DNA of 64,000 nucleotides from Telmatactis stephensoni (taxonomy: Eukaryota > Cnidaria > Anthozoa > Actiniaria > Isophelliidae): the NCBI GenBank assembly GCA_029948255.1, contig JALIZF010001619.1, forward strand, positions 62,001-126,000. The letters run 5' to 3'. The notes below the pieces were generated by a model. It was given only the letters and a program-made list of their open reading frames with translations, searched no databases and was not told where the DNA came from. This document shows positions 55,201-64,000 of this stretch, piece by piece. Made by a program: the position numbers and the translations under genes. How positions within the stretch are numbered: position 1 is the stretch's first letter; every line of letters starts with the position of its first letter.

Positions 55201-56294
55201 AGTCCACCTCGTCCGCCATTTTGTCATGTGTTCGGCACAAAGAAACTCGAAATGTTTTGGGTCTTGTGGCGTTTTTCTTGTAAATAAATTATCGAAACAA
55301 GAATAGTCACCCACAGAAATTATCTGTCTTACAAATATCTTGAATAGACTGTCCCTAAAGAGCTGTCAAAGCGGCTACACTTACTCAAACAAACATGCAA
55401 GCCCTTTGGTTTGAACTCGAGAATGTTTGTATGGGGGAGGGGTGGGTAAGTCATATCACTTACTATTCATACCAGCTGTTTCGGGATAAAAACTCTGTCG
55501 AAAGCACAAACAACGCATAAAAAAATAAACAGAATTAAACTCTGGTATTTAGTGATGAAAAGCCAACTTTCCTTCTTCCATTCTTCCCTCCCTCCCACTA
55601 CCATTTGATTGGAGGAAGAGGTGACCTTTGGCTGCAGTGTTATCTGATAATTGCAACAAATTTTCGCGAGATTTGCATATAGTTTATATACGCACAACAC
55701 TTTTCTGCAGAGGGTTAATGGTAATAGAATTTTTATGAGTTATATAGGCTGTCTGTCAATCCTGATTAGCGACGCATGAAAAGCGAAGCCTCCAAGAACG
55801 AATGGCGCCCAACTAAGCTGAGCAACTTACACGAACTTACCGTCCGCTTTCTCCAGAAGCTTCAAATTCTCCGCTGCAAATAATAATGCAATGGTTCGAA
55901 TTTAATGTAAAAAGTAAAAGTTTGGAATAAAATCACATCGGCTAGTTTCAAGGCACTCGATAATTCAAAATCCAGATTGTTCATTTCGTGTACTTTAACA
56001 ATAAATTATAAAGTTACTGTACTGAGAATTTAACAAATCATGATGTAAAATCAATCACCACTACTGCATCCCGTGATTCAAAAACATACAAGCTTCAAAC
56101 ACAGTTGAGCTAAATTTTTTCCCTAAACTTTCGTTCATACAAAAACAAATCAAAGATTCAACTCTTGTAAATTAATCGCGATTATGCAAGTACAGATTCA
56201 GGTCATTCAGTACCAAAATACTGAATAAAGTTCCATTAATAGAGCTTTAAATCTCTCTACCTTTTCGCTTCTTATCCTCTTCTTTCTCAGCCAT
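37265..56294 (-). CDS. SLC44A2: Choline transporter-like protein (SLC44A2/4 type), 29 exons
   Basis: Twenty-nine exons from 56294-56261 to 37410-37265 join in phase to 714 residues (human CTL2: 706). Exon spans, 5' to 3', include 55873-55841, 54088-54040, 53449-53376, 51441-51343, 49808-49700, 46319-46194, 43793-43694, 43111-43019, 41936-41807, 40773-40679 and 38800-38721. Landmarks are [20 protein letters not shown] before the first membrane helix; a Cys-rich outer loop (KTCGKDY, VCVSKCP); repeated hydrophobic helices; [19 protein letters not shown]; the Cys cluster [20 protein letters not shown]; and the C-terminal [22 protein letters not shown] proteins move choline and related amines across plasma or mitochondrial membranes. 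The symbol is by family; CTL2 and CTL4 are not separable here. The weakest joins are 51003-50940 and 46319-46194. Confidence 0.92.
37470..37590 (-). repeat. tRNA-derived SINE head
   Basis: The minus strand has A box TGGCTCATTTGGTTGAGC and B box GGAGTTCAATTCCCC at tRNA spacing, followed by unrelated sequence. It lies in the last intron of SLC44A. Confidence 0.65.
37882..38649. mobile_element. 768-bp MITE with long TIRs and 9-bp duplication
   Basis: About 85-bp inverted arms begin TACCCTGCGAGCAGAGTCCC and extend to ACCCTGTATTTT. The flanks CACAATACC and CGCAATACC are a 9-bp duplication with one mismatch. Mutator-like by size of the duplication and TIR length. No transposase. SLC44A intron. Confidence 0.85.
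39640..40005 (+). repeat. Cluster of GGTACCTTTTAGGG motifs
   Basis: The 14-mer or close variants occur five times at uneven spacing (near 39656, 39688, 39738, 39880 and 39925) in an SLC44A intron. The last is followed by a tail (GTCATTTTCAAAATTTCC...) also seen once at 21465-21520 in GORAB intron 2, so this is a dispersed repeat family. Confidence 0.6.
41052..41344 (-). repeat. tRNA-derived SINE, complete
   Basis: On the minus strand a tRNA-like head (GGAGCAAGGATGGCACAGTT with A box; B box GGTCCCTAGTTCAATCCC) is followed by about 170 bp of body and a short tandem tail of TTTTTACC-like units. SLC44A intron. Confidence 0.78.
42155..42335 (-). repeat. tRNA-derived SINE, second family member or relative
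   Basis: Minus-strand GTAGCCAAGCAATGAGAGC (A-box region) and GGTCCTGGGTTCTATTCTC (B-box region) at tRNA spacing. The body differs from 41052-41344. SLC44A intron. Confidence 0.55.
42650..42736. repeat. 87-bp palindrome
   Basis: CATCAGCTGTT...TACAGTCTAACATGATAAGA is followed at once by its inverse, with mismatches only in the outer stem. SLC44A intron. Flanking duplication not established. Confidence 0.85.
43244..43355. repeat. C-run followed by A-rich simple repeat
   Basis: About 14 C are followed by poly-A and AAACA/AAAC units. The Lys-rich frame across it is not a gene. Confidence 0.9.
44101..45882. mobile_element. 1.78-kb TTAA-flanked foldback element with 0.8-kb arms
   Basis: Arms 44101-44908 and 45882-45086 are inverted copies with only scattered differences. 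A 177-bp unique centre lies between. The ends are GGTGGCTGGACCCTATTTCG; TTAA flanks both sides (44097-44100 and 45883-45886). No transposase frame is seen. The ends resemble those of the element at 58642. SLC44A intron. Confidence 0.92.
46420..47515. repeat. 1.1-kb (ATGAATGAACAA)n-type minisatellite
   Basis: A 12-mer and its 4-bp building block (GAAT)n repeat with GTAC, GAAC and GGAAC variants. Because the period is a multiple of three, several long minus-strand frames of HSFICSFI type stay open; they are artefacts. SLC44A intron. Confidence 0.95.
48710..49278. mobile_element. 569-bp TTAA-flanked MITE
   Basis: Terminal inverted repeats begin AGGGGGACTAGTACGTAATT (one mismatch in about 29 bp). 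TTAA lies at 48706-48709 and 49279-49282. No coding sequence. SLC44A intron. Confidence 0.9.
51155..51260. repeat. Decayed copy of the TAGTGCAGATTTCGTATGAG MITE
   Basis: AGTAGATTTCGTATGACTG and CAATACGGCACTGACACAG match the element at 26261-26409; the right end is lost. SLC44A intron. Confidence 0.6.
52435..52530. repeat. Decayed copy of the TAGTGCAGATTTCGTATGAG MITE
   Basis: AGTACTGACATGCTCATGGC and TTTCACACTCATACAAAATC match the right half of 26261-26409. SLC44A intron. Confidence 0.6.
55198..55219 (-). CDS. Alternative first coding exon of the SLC44A gene
   Basis: ATGGCGGACGAGGTGGACTTAG followed by a GTGAGA donor. It encodes MADEVDL and exits in phase 1, exactly the phase needed to enter the exon at 54088 ([13 protein letters not shown]). 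Using it would replace exons 56294-56261 and 55873-55841 and give 699 residues. Vertebrate CTL2 has alternative first exons of similar kind. Confidence 0.6.
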
Positions 56295-57609
56295 TAATGT
56301 CCTCCAATAAGACAGGTTTTAGCTTCAATTTGAGAGCTCAACAACTTGTTGATGACACGCCTATATATGCAATTGGCTGCTAAGTCTTCAGCAGTCCAGG
56401 GAATAATTTATGCAAAATCAATCCATGGTCTCGTGAAGGGACAAGTGTTCGTCAAGACAGCGAACCGTTCATGAATGTATTACAAAAATGTGTTTCCTAC
56501 AATCGTGCAAATTGAAAATAACAGTTTGTCTTTCTGTCCGGTCACGTAAAAAAACATCTGATGAAGAAAAAAACATTGTTTCTTTTCTTTTCTTTTCGTT
56601 TCTTTCTTTTTTTCTTTCTCTTTTTCCCTTTTGAACTAGCAGCTTTTATTTCTCCCTCCCTTAGGTGCCATGAGATAATCTGATTTGTACGGCGTTGATT
56701 ACAATAAAAATAAAATAAATAAAGTAAATTTATTGTCAAAACAAAGGATTAAATTAACTGGTAAAATAGATCAAGTGATCAAAATAGAAGTACATTACAA
56801 TTAACTGGAAATGACTATTTTTAACTTGCTATTTCTACTCATGTTTTCAGGTCAACCCAAAGTCAGGAGTGGGAATGGTAATTGTGAGAATTGAGACAGT
56901 AAAACTTCCATTTATGTCTTACATTTCAAAAAACAAATTACAAGTCTGAGATAGAAATGCTTGGATTTCATTATTAAGGCTCAAGCTAAATTCTTTTCCT
57001 CAAGTACTATCCACCACCCCTGATAAAAGGCATTGTCTCCTTTTAGTTGCTGCCAAGTCTTATACTGCAATTAAATCTCTATGTATTTCTTTGATATGTT
57101 CCCATTCCAATCCCATTGGGAATAACTCCTTTGAAATGCTCTGATTAGGAAGACACAAAAGAATGTTGAACACCTCAAAGAGTCAAGCATTCTTAACTCC
57201 CAATAGGATTGAATTGGGAAAACACTGCAGCAAGCTAAACCAGTCTATTCACATTGTTAAATCACATGGTATAATTTTCATTGTTAACTGTAACTAATGT
57301 CTTTATGTAATTGGATCCATTTTCTGTAATAAAGGTGTAACAACACTAATCCTAGGGAACAAAAGGATATTATTGTCGCTCGTTTCTTGCTGCCAAAAAA
57401 TATCCCTGAGAAAGTTGTAGTAAGTGGACAAAAGTTCATAACTGTGGGTGATGAAAATGTACTTGCTTGTTAACTCACTATTGATGTTAACTCACTATTG
57501 AGTATTTTTTTATTTCAGAAAAAAAACTTGTATCAACCTATTATTTTTAAATCAATCTATCAAGAACTCAACATGGAATATATCTACGGATATCTCTAAA
57601 ATATTTTCT
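56295..57609. other. Intergenic region upstream of SLC44A
   Basis: Contains a T/C-rich tract (56575-56640) and AT-rich spacer. No supported exon or repeat with ends. The SLC44A upstream promoter should lie just right of 56294. Confidence 0.45.
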
Positions 57610-58581
57610 TTAATGCCCAAGTTTATCCCTTAAATTTAAAAATTTTAAGGCCGGCCCCAGTTTCATGAAGTGAAGAAGTGAACTTTGATCAATGAGCATA
57701 AGAGCATTTCCATCAATCTCTTGCTCAGTAATGAAATTTATCATACTTGGAGAACATTCCTGTTGTCTCTCAAAGAAATTTGCAACTTCATCTACAGACC
57801 ACTTTGAAACACTTCTCTTAGTTTGTCCAGATGGTGACTTGTTTTGATTTGCCAGAGTCATGTCACCCATTGACTTGGTCAGAGTGGTTTCTGCAATATG
57901 CTTTTGTACCTTAGATGGATTGTCAGTTTTGTGTTTTCTAAGTCCTTCTTGACTACTAGTTGTTGTATGTTTTTGAGCATCTCTAGAAGAGAAATTGTTG
58001 AAAGCTGAAGGTTTAACAGGTGTTTTATCTGATGAACTTGCTAAGCTACTGGAGCTACCATTACTATATCTAGCATCTTGAGATGCTGCTGGTAATACAT
58101 ATGTCCTTGATGGATTATCTTCTCTCTTAGCAGGACTCTCAGGTGATTTGTGTATGATTTCTTTCTGTTCATTATTATTCTGTTCTCCATTACATACTGG
58201 GTGCAAACTCTCCTGTGGTTTGTCATCCTTTTTTGTAAGTGATTCCACAGAACTTCTTCTGTCCTTGTTCTGTTTTTGAGCCTTCCATGACCGTGATTCA
58301 TAAGCTGGCCTGACCTCTAATACAAAGTCACCAACTTTCATTCCATTGACCTTTTGCAGTGCATTTAAAGCTTCACCATGGTTTGCAAACTTAACAAATG
58401 CCACACGAATGTTGCCAGAGATTCGGATTATCTTACACACTTTAATAAAGCCTGACGTATGAAAAAGTCCCCTCAAGTCATTCTCATTGAGATCTGGTGA
58501 AATGTTACTCACATGCAGTCCATATAAACCATTTCTGTCACGTTCTATATATACCTTGGATGAATTAGAAGCAGTATCCAT
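57610..58581 (-). CDS. RRM and SAM domain protein (putative RNA-binding regulator)
   Basis: A 323-residue single-exon frame. Residues about 15-85 form an RRM (RNP2 LHVSNI; RNP1 IRVAFVKF). A low-complexity Ser/Lys/Asn-rich linker follows (about 90-265). The C-terminal 60 residues are a SAM domain (KWSVDEVANFFERQ... FITEQEIDGNALMLIDQ... LKFLNLRDKL). SAM domains mediate oligomerisation or RNA hairpin binding. No specific orthologue is recognised. I chose the Met of MDTASNSSK; an acceptor-like CTACAG about 30 bp upstream suggests a spliced 5' UTR, and the codons before it derive from a transposable element. Confidence 0.8.
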   Translation of the reverse strand: MDTASNSSKVYIERDRNGLYGLHVSNISPDLNENDLRGLFHTSGFIKVCKIIRISGNIRVAFVKFANHGEALNALQKVNGMKVGDFVLEVRPAYESRSWKAQKQNKDRRSSVESLTKKDDKPQESLHPVCNGEQNNNEQKEIIHKSPESPAKREDNPSRTYVLPAASQDARYSNGSSSSLASSSDKTPVKPSAFNNFSSRDAQKHTTTSSQEGLRKHKTDNPSKVQKHIAETTLTKSMGDMTLANQNKSPSGQTKRSVSKWSVDEVANFFERQQECSPSMINFITEQEIDGNALMLIDQSSLLHFMKLGPALKFLNLRDKLGH

Positions 58582-58641
58582 GGCAACAAAGAACAAGATA
58601 CCATATACCTGTAGAATAACTAATCTTAGTGTTGACTTTAA

Positions 58642-59592
58642 GGTGGCTCGACCCAATTTTCAAGTAGAGCTACCAGTCGTCTTTGAGTGAAAACTATTTG
58701 TTCATGAGCAGTCTGATAGTAAATTAAGTATTGCACCCTTACCAGACAAAGATCAAAGTTTATGATGACGTATGTTATATGGAGATCGGCGCTATTATGG
58801 CGACGCCTTAAAAGAATTCCCCTTTTTACACATTCTCGAGTTTAATGAGTTCTAGGCTTATTCTTGAAAAATGCTCTTGTGATCTTGTAGTTAACATCAT
58901 TGCCTTTAGCTCTAGCGAATTAAATCAAATTCTGAGAGAGCATTTTCGAAATATCATCGATGAGAGCGTAAACAAAACAACTTTTTAAATCTCCTACAAT
59001 TAAAAAGAAAGTAGCACATTGAAGTTAATTTTTCATCTCAAATTGTTGTAAAGATATCAAATTTGGCTACTGAAAGAGACGCGAGTAATCACATTAATAT
59101 TATTGATATCGAGAAAAGTGAGCCGAACTCATGTATATGGACATGCTGAATTTGCTTCTGTTGCCCAAATTTCACTCTATTGTTACATAAACTGCAATAC
59201 TTAAAGATCCCTTCGATAAATATTGTTTAAAAATTAGTATGGTTTAGTTTAGGTAATAGTTGATATGATATAGCGTTTTCAAATTCATTGAATCATTTTA
59301 CGGCTGTGAAATATTAGCCTCAAATCAGTATATTTTTCAGCTGGATACAGTGGTCGACAACTCATTGATGCATGATGTAGCTCCTTTGTTTTAGTTTGTC
59401 ATGTTTTCATGCATTCCAACACTTGGTGCAAATTACGGAACGCTTCATTACCTTCCGAAATCTCTTCTCTTAGCGCCGATCTCCATATAACATACGTCAG
59501 CATAAACTTTGATCTTTGTCTGGTAAGGGTGCAATACTTAATTTACTATCAGACTGCTCATGAACAAATAGTTTTCACTCAAAGACGACTGC
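58642..59592. mobile_element. Foldback element with GGTGGCTCGACCC end, right tip missing
   Basis: TTAA (58638-58641) precedes GGTGGCTCGACCC. The inverted arms are 58673-58793 and 59592-59472 (CAGTCGTCTTTGAGTGAAAA ... GGAGATCGGCGCT). The right side lacks the outer 30 bp, so it is truncated or recombined. It lies 60 bp upstream of the RRM-SAM start codon. Confidence 0.75.
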
Positions 59593-59964
59593 ATGTGGTT
59601 CACATAACATATAAATAGAGTGCGAAGTTTGAATGTTTTTATCAATATCACTATTGTTGTGCGTCTATTATGAAGCAATAATGCCCACTGACACCCTTGG
59701 TTTTATCTGTTGTGCTTGTGCAAATGGCTGATGAGGCCTGTTTGAGCATGGAACAGTCTCCCACAAGTTGAGCAAGTGTGAGTATCTATTGTGAAGGTGG
59801 TGGTACTGGCTGCATGCTCCTTGAGAAAGCATTGCTTTTCCTATACACTATCATTGGCGTAAAACTGCCAGCATAAGTAGGTGCTCTCACCAGTCCTCAC
59901 TGTCCCAACACATGAGTTTGATGTTCATACCTCAGTTTCAGTTCATCTCTCAGTTTGTTCACGG
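59593..59964. other. Intergenic stretch, nothing recognised
   Basis: No frame, RNA gene or repeat boundary supported between the foldback element and the LINE tail. Confidence 0.4.
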
Positions 59965-59988
59965 TATGTTCAAAGGTTCAAAGGTTCT

Positions 59989-62526
59989 TTATTTCCACAT
60001 TCTACATACAATAATATAATATTTACACACATTCATATCGTCAGCGTATAATACTAGGTGTATGAGTTTTGTTACGTATTTTGCATCGTTTATAAAGATT
60101 AGAAATAGTATAGGTCCGAGGATGGAACCTTGAGGAACACCATAGGAAATAGGTAGAAGATCAGAATCCACCCCATCTATAGAAACATATTGCTTCCTGT
60201 CTTTTAAGTAACTCTCAAACCAAGCCTTAGTGCCATTCTTGATCCCGTAATAAGATAATTTGCGTAACAATAAATTGTGATCAATCGAATCAAAAGCTTT
60301 GGATAAATCTAGAAAGAAACCTATGGAAAAATTCCCTGCATCTATTGAGTCTATGATTCTATTTACGAAATCTAGAATGGCAAAAGTTGTGTTTCTCTTT
60401 TTCCTGAAACCAAATTGAAAGTCATAAAGTAGATGATTAGTTTCCAAATGCTCGGTTAATAATTCGCATATTATTTTTTCAAATACTTTTGAAAGAGTTG
60501 GAAGAAGAGAGATAGGTCTGTAATTGGTGACAATGGAGTTATCACCACTTTTAAAAAGTGGGATTATCTTGGCTATTTTCATCATGTCTGGGAAAGTACT
60601 AGTCACTATAGAAGTGTTGAAAATAAAACAAAGTGGTTGATAAATTGACTCGGCTATCATTAATAGATATTTTACATGAATACCATCATGACCTGTAGAC
60701 TTTGAGCAATCGAGGCTGTACAGGTGGTCTAAGACTTTAAAAGGTGACACGGATTGAAATTTAAGCTCAACAGGAGAAGTATCTTTCAACCAGTTATTAG
60801 AACACAATTTACTTGGTGGTAGTTTCTTTGCTAGCGAAGGTCCTATGTTGGTAAAAAACCTATTGAAGATGTTAACAATATCAGATTTTTTGTCATAACG
60901 CTTTCCATTGTATGTAACGTTTGAAGGGCATTTTGTATTCTTTCTCTTTTTGTTTAGCAGTTCATTAATTATTTCCCAAGTGGCTTTCAAGTTCCCGCGA
61001 GCTTTGGTGATTAATATATTGTAGTATTCCTTTTTTGTAAACCTAATTAGGTGATTCAATTTATTACGATAATTACGGAAGGCTTCAATATTTTTTGCCG
61101 TAGGATTCTGGAGTTTTGTTCTGTATAATTTGTTTTTCCTTTTTATCGATTTTATAATTCCTGTGGTAATCCAGGGATGATCCTTAGTTGTGGATTTGAC
61201 TGAGATTGTTTTTATGGGAAAGTGTTTGTCGTATGTTTTCTTAAGTGTATCCATCATGTAATTATATTGTGCGTTGGGCTCATTGGAATTATAAACAGGT
61301 GACCAATCCACTTTTGAAATATCAGCTTTAAAACTTTCTGCCCCGCGAGTGGAAAAAATACGTCTGGTTATCTTTTCTCGAGATTTTCTGCGTTCTGTCG
61401 CATATTGAATGACAAAAACTGGTAGGTGATCAGAAATATCAGTATATAAAATGCCAGAAAGGTTGTTTTCGACTTGGTGGAAGGTATTCATGTAAATGTT
61501 ATCTATCAAAGTGGCCGACTCACTGGTTATTCTTGTAGGTTTAATAATAACTGGGAAAAGAGAATAGGAAAGTAATGTATCAACAAAAGCATACGTTTCA
61601 GCGTTAAGTTCGCTTTTTAGAAGATCTATGTTGAAGTCTCCAGCAATGTAGCAGTTCTTCGTATTATTATGCAGTTTATCTAATAACTCTGTAAAAACAT
61701 TTGAGTAACTGTCAATGTTGATTTTTGGAGGTTTATAAGAGACGCCCACTAACTTACTTGTATCATCCTCCTTTCCACTGACTTCAACAAACAAGAACTG
61801 GCTTTCATTACTATTATAGATTAGGTCCTTACGAATCTTGAAACTATAATTGTTTTTTATATAAAGAGCGATTCCTCCCCCGCCGTCCTCGTTCGGTCGA
61901 TTTAATACAATTGGGCCCTGGTAGCCCGTCATTCCTAAAGAAGCCAGATCGTCTTTCTCCTTAAGCCATGTCTCCGTTAGAGCAATGACGTCAAAGTGAA
62001 ACTTCAAAGAAGCGAGATAGCATACCAGATCCGTAAAGTGCTTTCGCAGGCTTCTTATATTAAAATGGATGAATGAAAAATTGATTGGCTTGTCTAAAAT
62101 AGTTTTAAAACTATCTTCAACGTAATATTTGCAATTATTTATCAGATTATTGACATTTGCGAAAATGTTTTCATCAGGGTCACAAAAATTGTCAATGAAA
62201 TTTGCCTTGGATTTAGTAAATGTGTTTTGAAATGGCTGGAATGCTAAACCATTGAGTTTATCGAAATTGTGAAACGGGCTCGAGCCATATTGTAATTCCA
62301 GTATGGCTGAGTGGAAGTCTACGCTATCTAATGATGCGAAAGGCAATGCGTCATTTATGCATAAGCAACATAAATGGTTTAGCTCATTAGCATCAATAGA
62401 ACTGTGTGCTTTGGATAGGCACGTAAGGTGTGAACGGTGGTGACAAACTGAACAATTAACTATTCTAGAATTTGAGTTTATGCGTTTACAGCATATTGTG
62501 CATAAATTAGTTCTAGTTTTACGCAT
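59989..62526 (-). CDS. LINE ORF2: PHD-like finger, endonuclease, truncated RT
   Basis: 845 codons. Residues 8-55 form a Cys/His-rich PHD-like finger (CTICCKR, CSVCHHRSHLTC, CCLC). The AP-type endonuclease follows at about 145-370 (FIHFNIRSL, ALTETWL, GDFNIDLL, SDHLPVFV). RT begins near 640: IIPLFKSGD, NYRPISLLPTLSKVFE, FGFRKKRNTTFA, LDLSKAFDSIDH, YGVPQGSILGP and YADD near residue 829. Only a dozen unrelated codons follow YADD. The thumb and motifs D/E are absent, so the RT cannot be complete, although no stop or frameshift interrupts what remains. Confidence 0.9.
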   Translation of the reverse strand: MRKTRTNLCTICCKRINSNSRIVNCSVCHHRSHLTCLSKAHSSIDANELNHLCCLCINDALPFASLDSVDFHSAILELQYGSSPFHNFDKLNGLAFQPFQNTFTKSKANFIDNFCDPDENIFANVNNLINNCKYYVEDSFKTILDKPINFSFIHFNIRSLRKHFTDLVCYLASLKFHFDVIALTETWLKEKDDLASLGMTGYQGPIVLNRPNEDGGGGIALYIKNNYSFKIRKDLIYNSNESQFLFVEVSGKEDDTSKLVGVSYKPPKINIDSYSNVFTELLDKLHNNTKNCYIAGDFNIDLLKSELNAETYAFVDTLLSYSLFPVIIKPTRITSESATLIDNIYMNTFHQVENNLSGILYTDISDHLPVFVIQYATERRKSREKITRRIFSTRGAESFKADISKVDWSPVYNSNEPNAQYNYMMDTLKKTYDKHFPIKTISVKSTTKDHPWITTGIIKSIKRKNKLYRTKLQNPTAKNIEAFRNYRNKLNHLIRFTKKEYYNILITKARGNLKATWEIINELLNKKRKNTKCPSNVTYNGKRYDKKSDIVNIFNRFFTNIGPSLAKKLPPSKLCSNNWLKDTSPVELKFQSVSPFKVLDHLYSLDCSKSTGHDGIHVKYLLMIAESIYQPLCFIFNTSIVTSTFPDMMKIAKIIPLFKSGDNSIVTNYRPISLLPTLSKVFEKIICELLTEHLETNHLLYDFQFGFRKKRNTTFAILDFVNRIIDSIDAGNFSIGFFLDLSKAFDSIDHNLLLRKLSYYGIKNGTKAWFESYLKDRKQYVSIDGVDSDLLPISYGVPQGSILGPILFLIFINDAKYVTKLIHLVLYADDMNVCKYYIIVCRMWK

Positions 62527-62707
62527 ATTAATTCAGGCTGAAAATAGATAATAAATAAGTAAATAAATACAGTTTAACGTATCATAAAATATAATCATAT
62601 GTCCACTTAGCTTGACAAGTTGTTCAGTTTGTTGCGGTTTTAGATACTTAGCCATGATGTTAATGTCATAGCTGTTGGATATTATAACGTCTGTTCTTTT
62701 TGACATC

Positions 62708-63535
62708 TTATGTAGTATCCTTCTCCTGGCTCGCAAAGTGCTGATTTGAAGGGTTTTCTTGATTTTTCCAGCTTTCAAGAGGCGATTGGTAGCCCGCACT
62801 GGCACCCAATGATCCATAAGGCGTGACATGGGTTGTTTGATGTTGATGTTGGCGGTCTTTTATTACCAGTCGATCGACATTAAAATATGCAATCTTTCCT
62901 TCCTTTCTTGCGTTATTAAGGGCTTCTTGTTGTTGCTTTCTTCTCTCCATAACGCGGGACGAGAAATCTTCGTTGACATAGATCCCTGTACCCTTGAGTT
63001 TCCAGCCATTTTTAAGTGCCAATTCCTTGTCCTTATATCTTAGGAATTTAACGACCACTTGTCGGGGCTTTCGACTAGATTTTCCAGTCCTGTGGGCTCT
63101 CTCAATTTCAATTTCCTCTGGATAGCAAAACTCTAGCTTGGAATGGAGGAGCTCCCTGACTTTAGCTGCAGTGTCGGCCCATGTTTCGCTTTCCTCTTCC
63201 TCTAAACCACTAACTCTGATGTTATTTCTTCTACTTTGATTTTCTAAGTAGTCTATTTTGTCTTGATTTTCCATGATTTGTTTCTTTAAGACTTCAATTT
63301 TGGAGTCAAGGGATGCTGCATCTAGTTGTTTCTTTCGTAAGTCATCCACATCTCTTTGCGTGAACTGAAGGCTGTCCTTAATGCTTTGGATTTCTCGAGT
63401 GAGACTGTCAAATCTTGTATTAAAGCTGTCCATCAGCATATTAACAAATGTTTTAAAGCTGTCTTCCTGGATTTTGAGGTAATCTTTGAACAAATTTGTG
63501 CTTTCTTTACTAGAGCTAGATTTATCGGCCGCCAT
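62708..63535 (-). CDS. LINE ORF1 protein (L1-type, coiled coil and RRM)
   Basis: 275 residues from MAADKSSSSKEST. A long coiled coil (about 25-110, heptads around DVDDLRKKQLDAASLDSKIE) precedes an L1-ORF1-like domain (NQSRRNNIRVSGLEEEESET, IEIERAHRTGKSSRKPRQVV, VKFLRYKDKELAL) and a basic C-terminus (GIYVNEDFSSRVMERRKQ). Such proteins trimerise and coat LINE RNA. Intact frame. ORF2 follows after 181 bp in another frame. Confidence 0.88.
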   Translation of the reverse strand: MAADKSSSSKESTNLFKDYLKIQEDSFKTFVNMLMDSFNTRFDSLTREIQSIKDSLQFTQRDVDDLRKKQLDAASLDSKIEVLKKQIMENQDKIDYLENQSRRNNIRVSGLEEEESETWADTAAKVRELLHSKLEFCYPEEIEIERAHRTGKSSRKPRQVVVKFLRYKDKELALKNGWKLKGTGIYVNEDFSSRVMERRKQQQEALNNARKEGKIAYFNVDRLVIKDRQHQHQTTHVTPYGSLGASAGYQSPLESWKNQENPSNQHFASQEKDTT

Positions 63536-63559
63536 CTTCCATCGATCATGCGCATCTGT

Positions 63560-63715
63560 TATGGTCCATTTTATACTCATATAGAATTTGCTCCAGTCTC
63601 CATAACTCGTATAGCAATTTTGCATGAGTATGAAATAAACTGTGCCGTACTGTGACTATATCATGTCCACGTTATCATCAAAAACATTCCAATTTCCTAT
63701 AGTGACCATGTCATT
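63560..63715. repeat. Decayed copy of the TAGTGCAGATTTCGTATGAG MITE next to the LINE 5' end
   Basis: Inverted TTATACTCATATAGAATTTG and GCATGAGTATGAAATAAACT plus ACTGTGCCGTACTGTGAC match the family at 26261-26409, rearranged. Confidence 0.5.
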
Positions 63716-64000
63716 CTATTTTCCCAGTCATAATAAAACTACCGTAAGTCATCTACACTCTAATGACCCTGTTTACATGATGACATTAACAAAGACATAA
63801 GCAGAAGTGTTTTTACCAGTTCACATATATAGCATAACAACATAAACATATAACCATAAGAAAAGAAAAAATATATATTTGTTTTCTTATGCATATGCTT
63901 TATATGATTGTGCTTATGTCACAGTGTAAACCACACCTTTGACAAAATCTTTTGGCCAATTACAATGTGTGTTCTGTTCAATTTTTTTAAATATATTATT
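63716..64000. other. Right edge, nothing recognised
   Basis: AT-rich sequence without supported features. Confidence 0.4.

Larger units (their letters stand above)
59965..63540 (-). mobile_element. LINE retrotransposon (CR1/L2-like), internally shortened
   Basis: ORF1 (63535-62708) and ORF2 (62526-59989) are in order on the minus strand. The 3' end has AATAAAG and a short tandem tail (GAACCTTT). ORF2 stops just after the RT YADD motif and runs directly into the 3' tail, so the rest of RT and the following region are deleted. The 5' boundary lies near or beyond 63540 and is uncertain. Confidence 0.88.

Overview
The window looks like nuclear DNA of a marine invertebrate animal, most likely an anthozoan cnidarian (coral or sea anemone). 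It is AT-rich, its genes carry many introns, and the single-copy genes are clear animal orthologues: GORAB, KIFBP, an SLC44A2/4-type choline transporter-like protein, and a zinc MDR dehydrogenase. The repeat load is also typical of such genomes: a large helicase-linked DNA transposon, Gypsy, DIRS-like and LINE elements, tRNA-derived SINEs and many foldback MITEs. The clade is an inference from content; no rRNA or mitochondrial marker is present.

Layout. 0-1.8 kb: part of a minus-strand gene with tudor-like modules. 2.5-4.1 and 18.5-19.0 kb: three gamma-glutamylcyclotransferase-like copies, one broken, two of them inside a segmental duplication. 4.3-7.8 kb: small repeats, a Harbinger-like MITE and hairpin elements. 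7.855-14.937 kb: a complete 7,083-bp DNA transposon with terminal inverted repeats and a 9-bp target duplication. It carries a nine-exon, 743-residue putative transposase and, tail to tail with it, a short RecQ-type helicase fragment; it is nested inside a 288-bp foldback element that has its own target duplication. 15-18 kb: a repeat graveyard with fragments of the neighbouring MGNCC gene, tRNA-like pol III modules, a DIRS-like RT remnant and a 99-bp palindromic MITE.

19.3-37 kb is the conserved gene core. The intronless MGNCC gene (-) faces GORAB (+). GORAB converges on a 12-exon MDR dehydrogenase (-), which shares a 60-bp bidirectional promoter with KIFBP (+). A recently inserted, internally deleted Gypsy element with identical 138-bp LTRs sits 13 bp inside a dehydrogenase intron. 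KIFBP converges on the 29-exon SLC44A gene (37.3-56.3 kb, minus), whose 19 kb of introns hold SINEs, a 1.78-kb foldback, a 1.1-kb minisatellite and TTAA-flanked or 9-bp-TSD MITEs. 57.6-58.6 kb: an RRM-SAM protein on a single coding exon. 59.97-63.5 kb: a LINE with ORF1 and an ORF2 cut off just after the RT active-site motif.

Exon joins for GORAB, KIFBP, the dehydrogenase, SLC44A and the transposase were checked by hand for splice sites and phase, and each gives one uninterrupted frame of expected length (369, 614, 360, 714 and 743 residues). The most interesting object is the 7.1-kb transposon. By domain content it fits the helicase-bearing Academ lineage, but that assignment needs a profile search.
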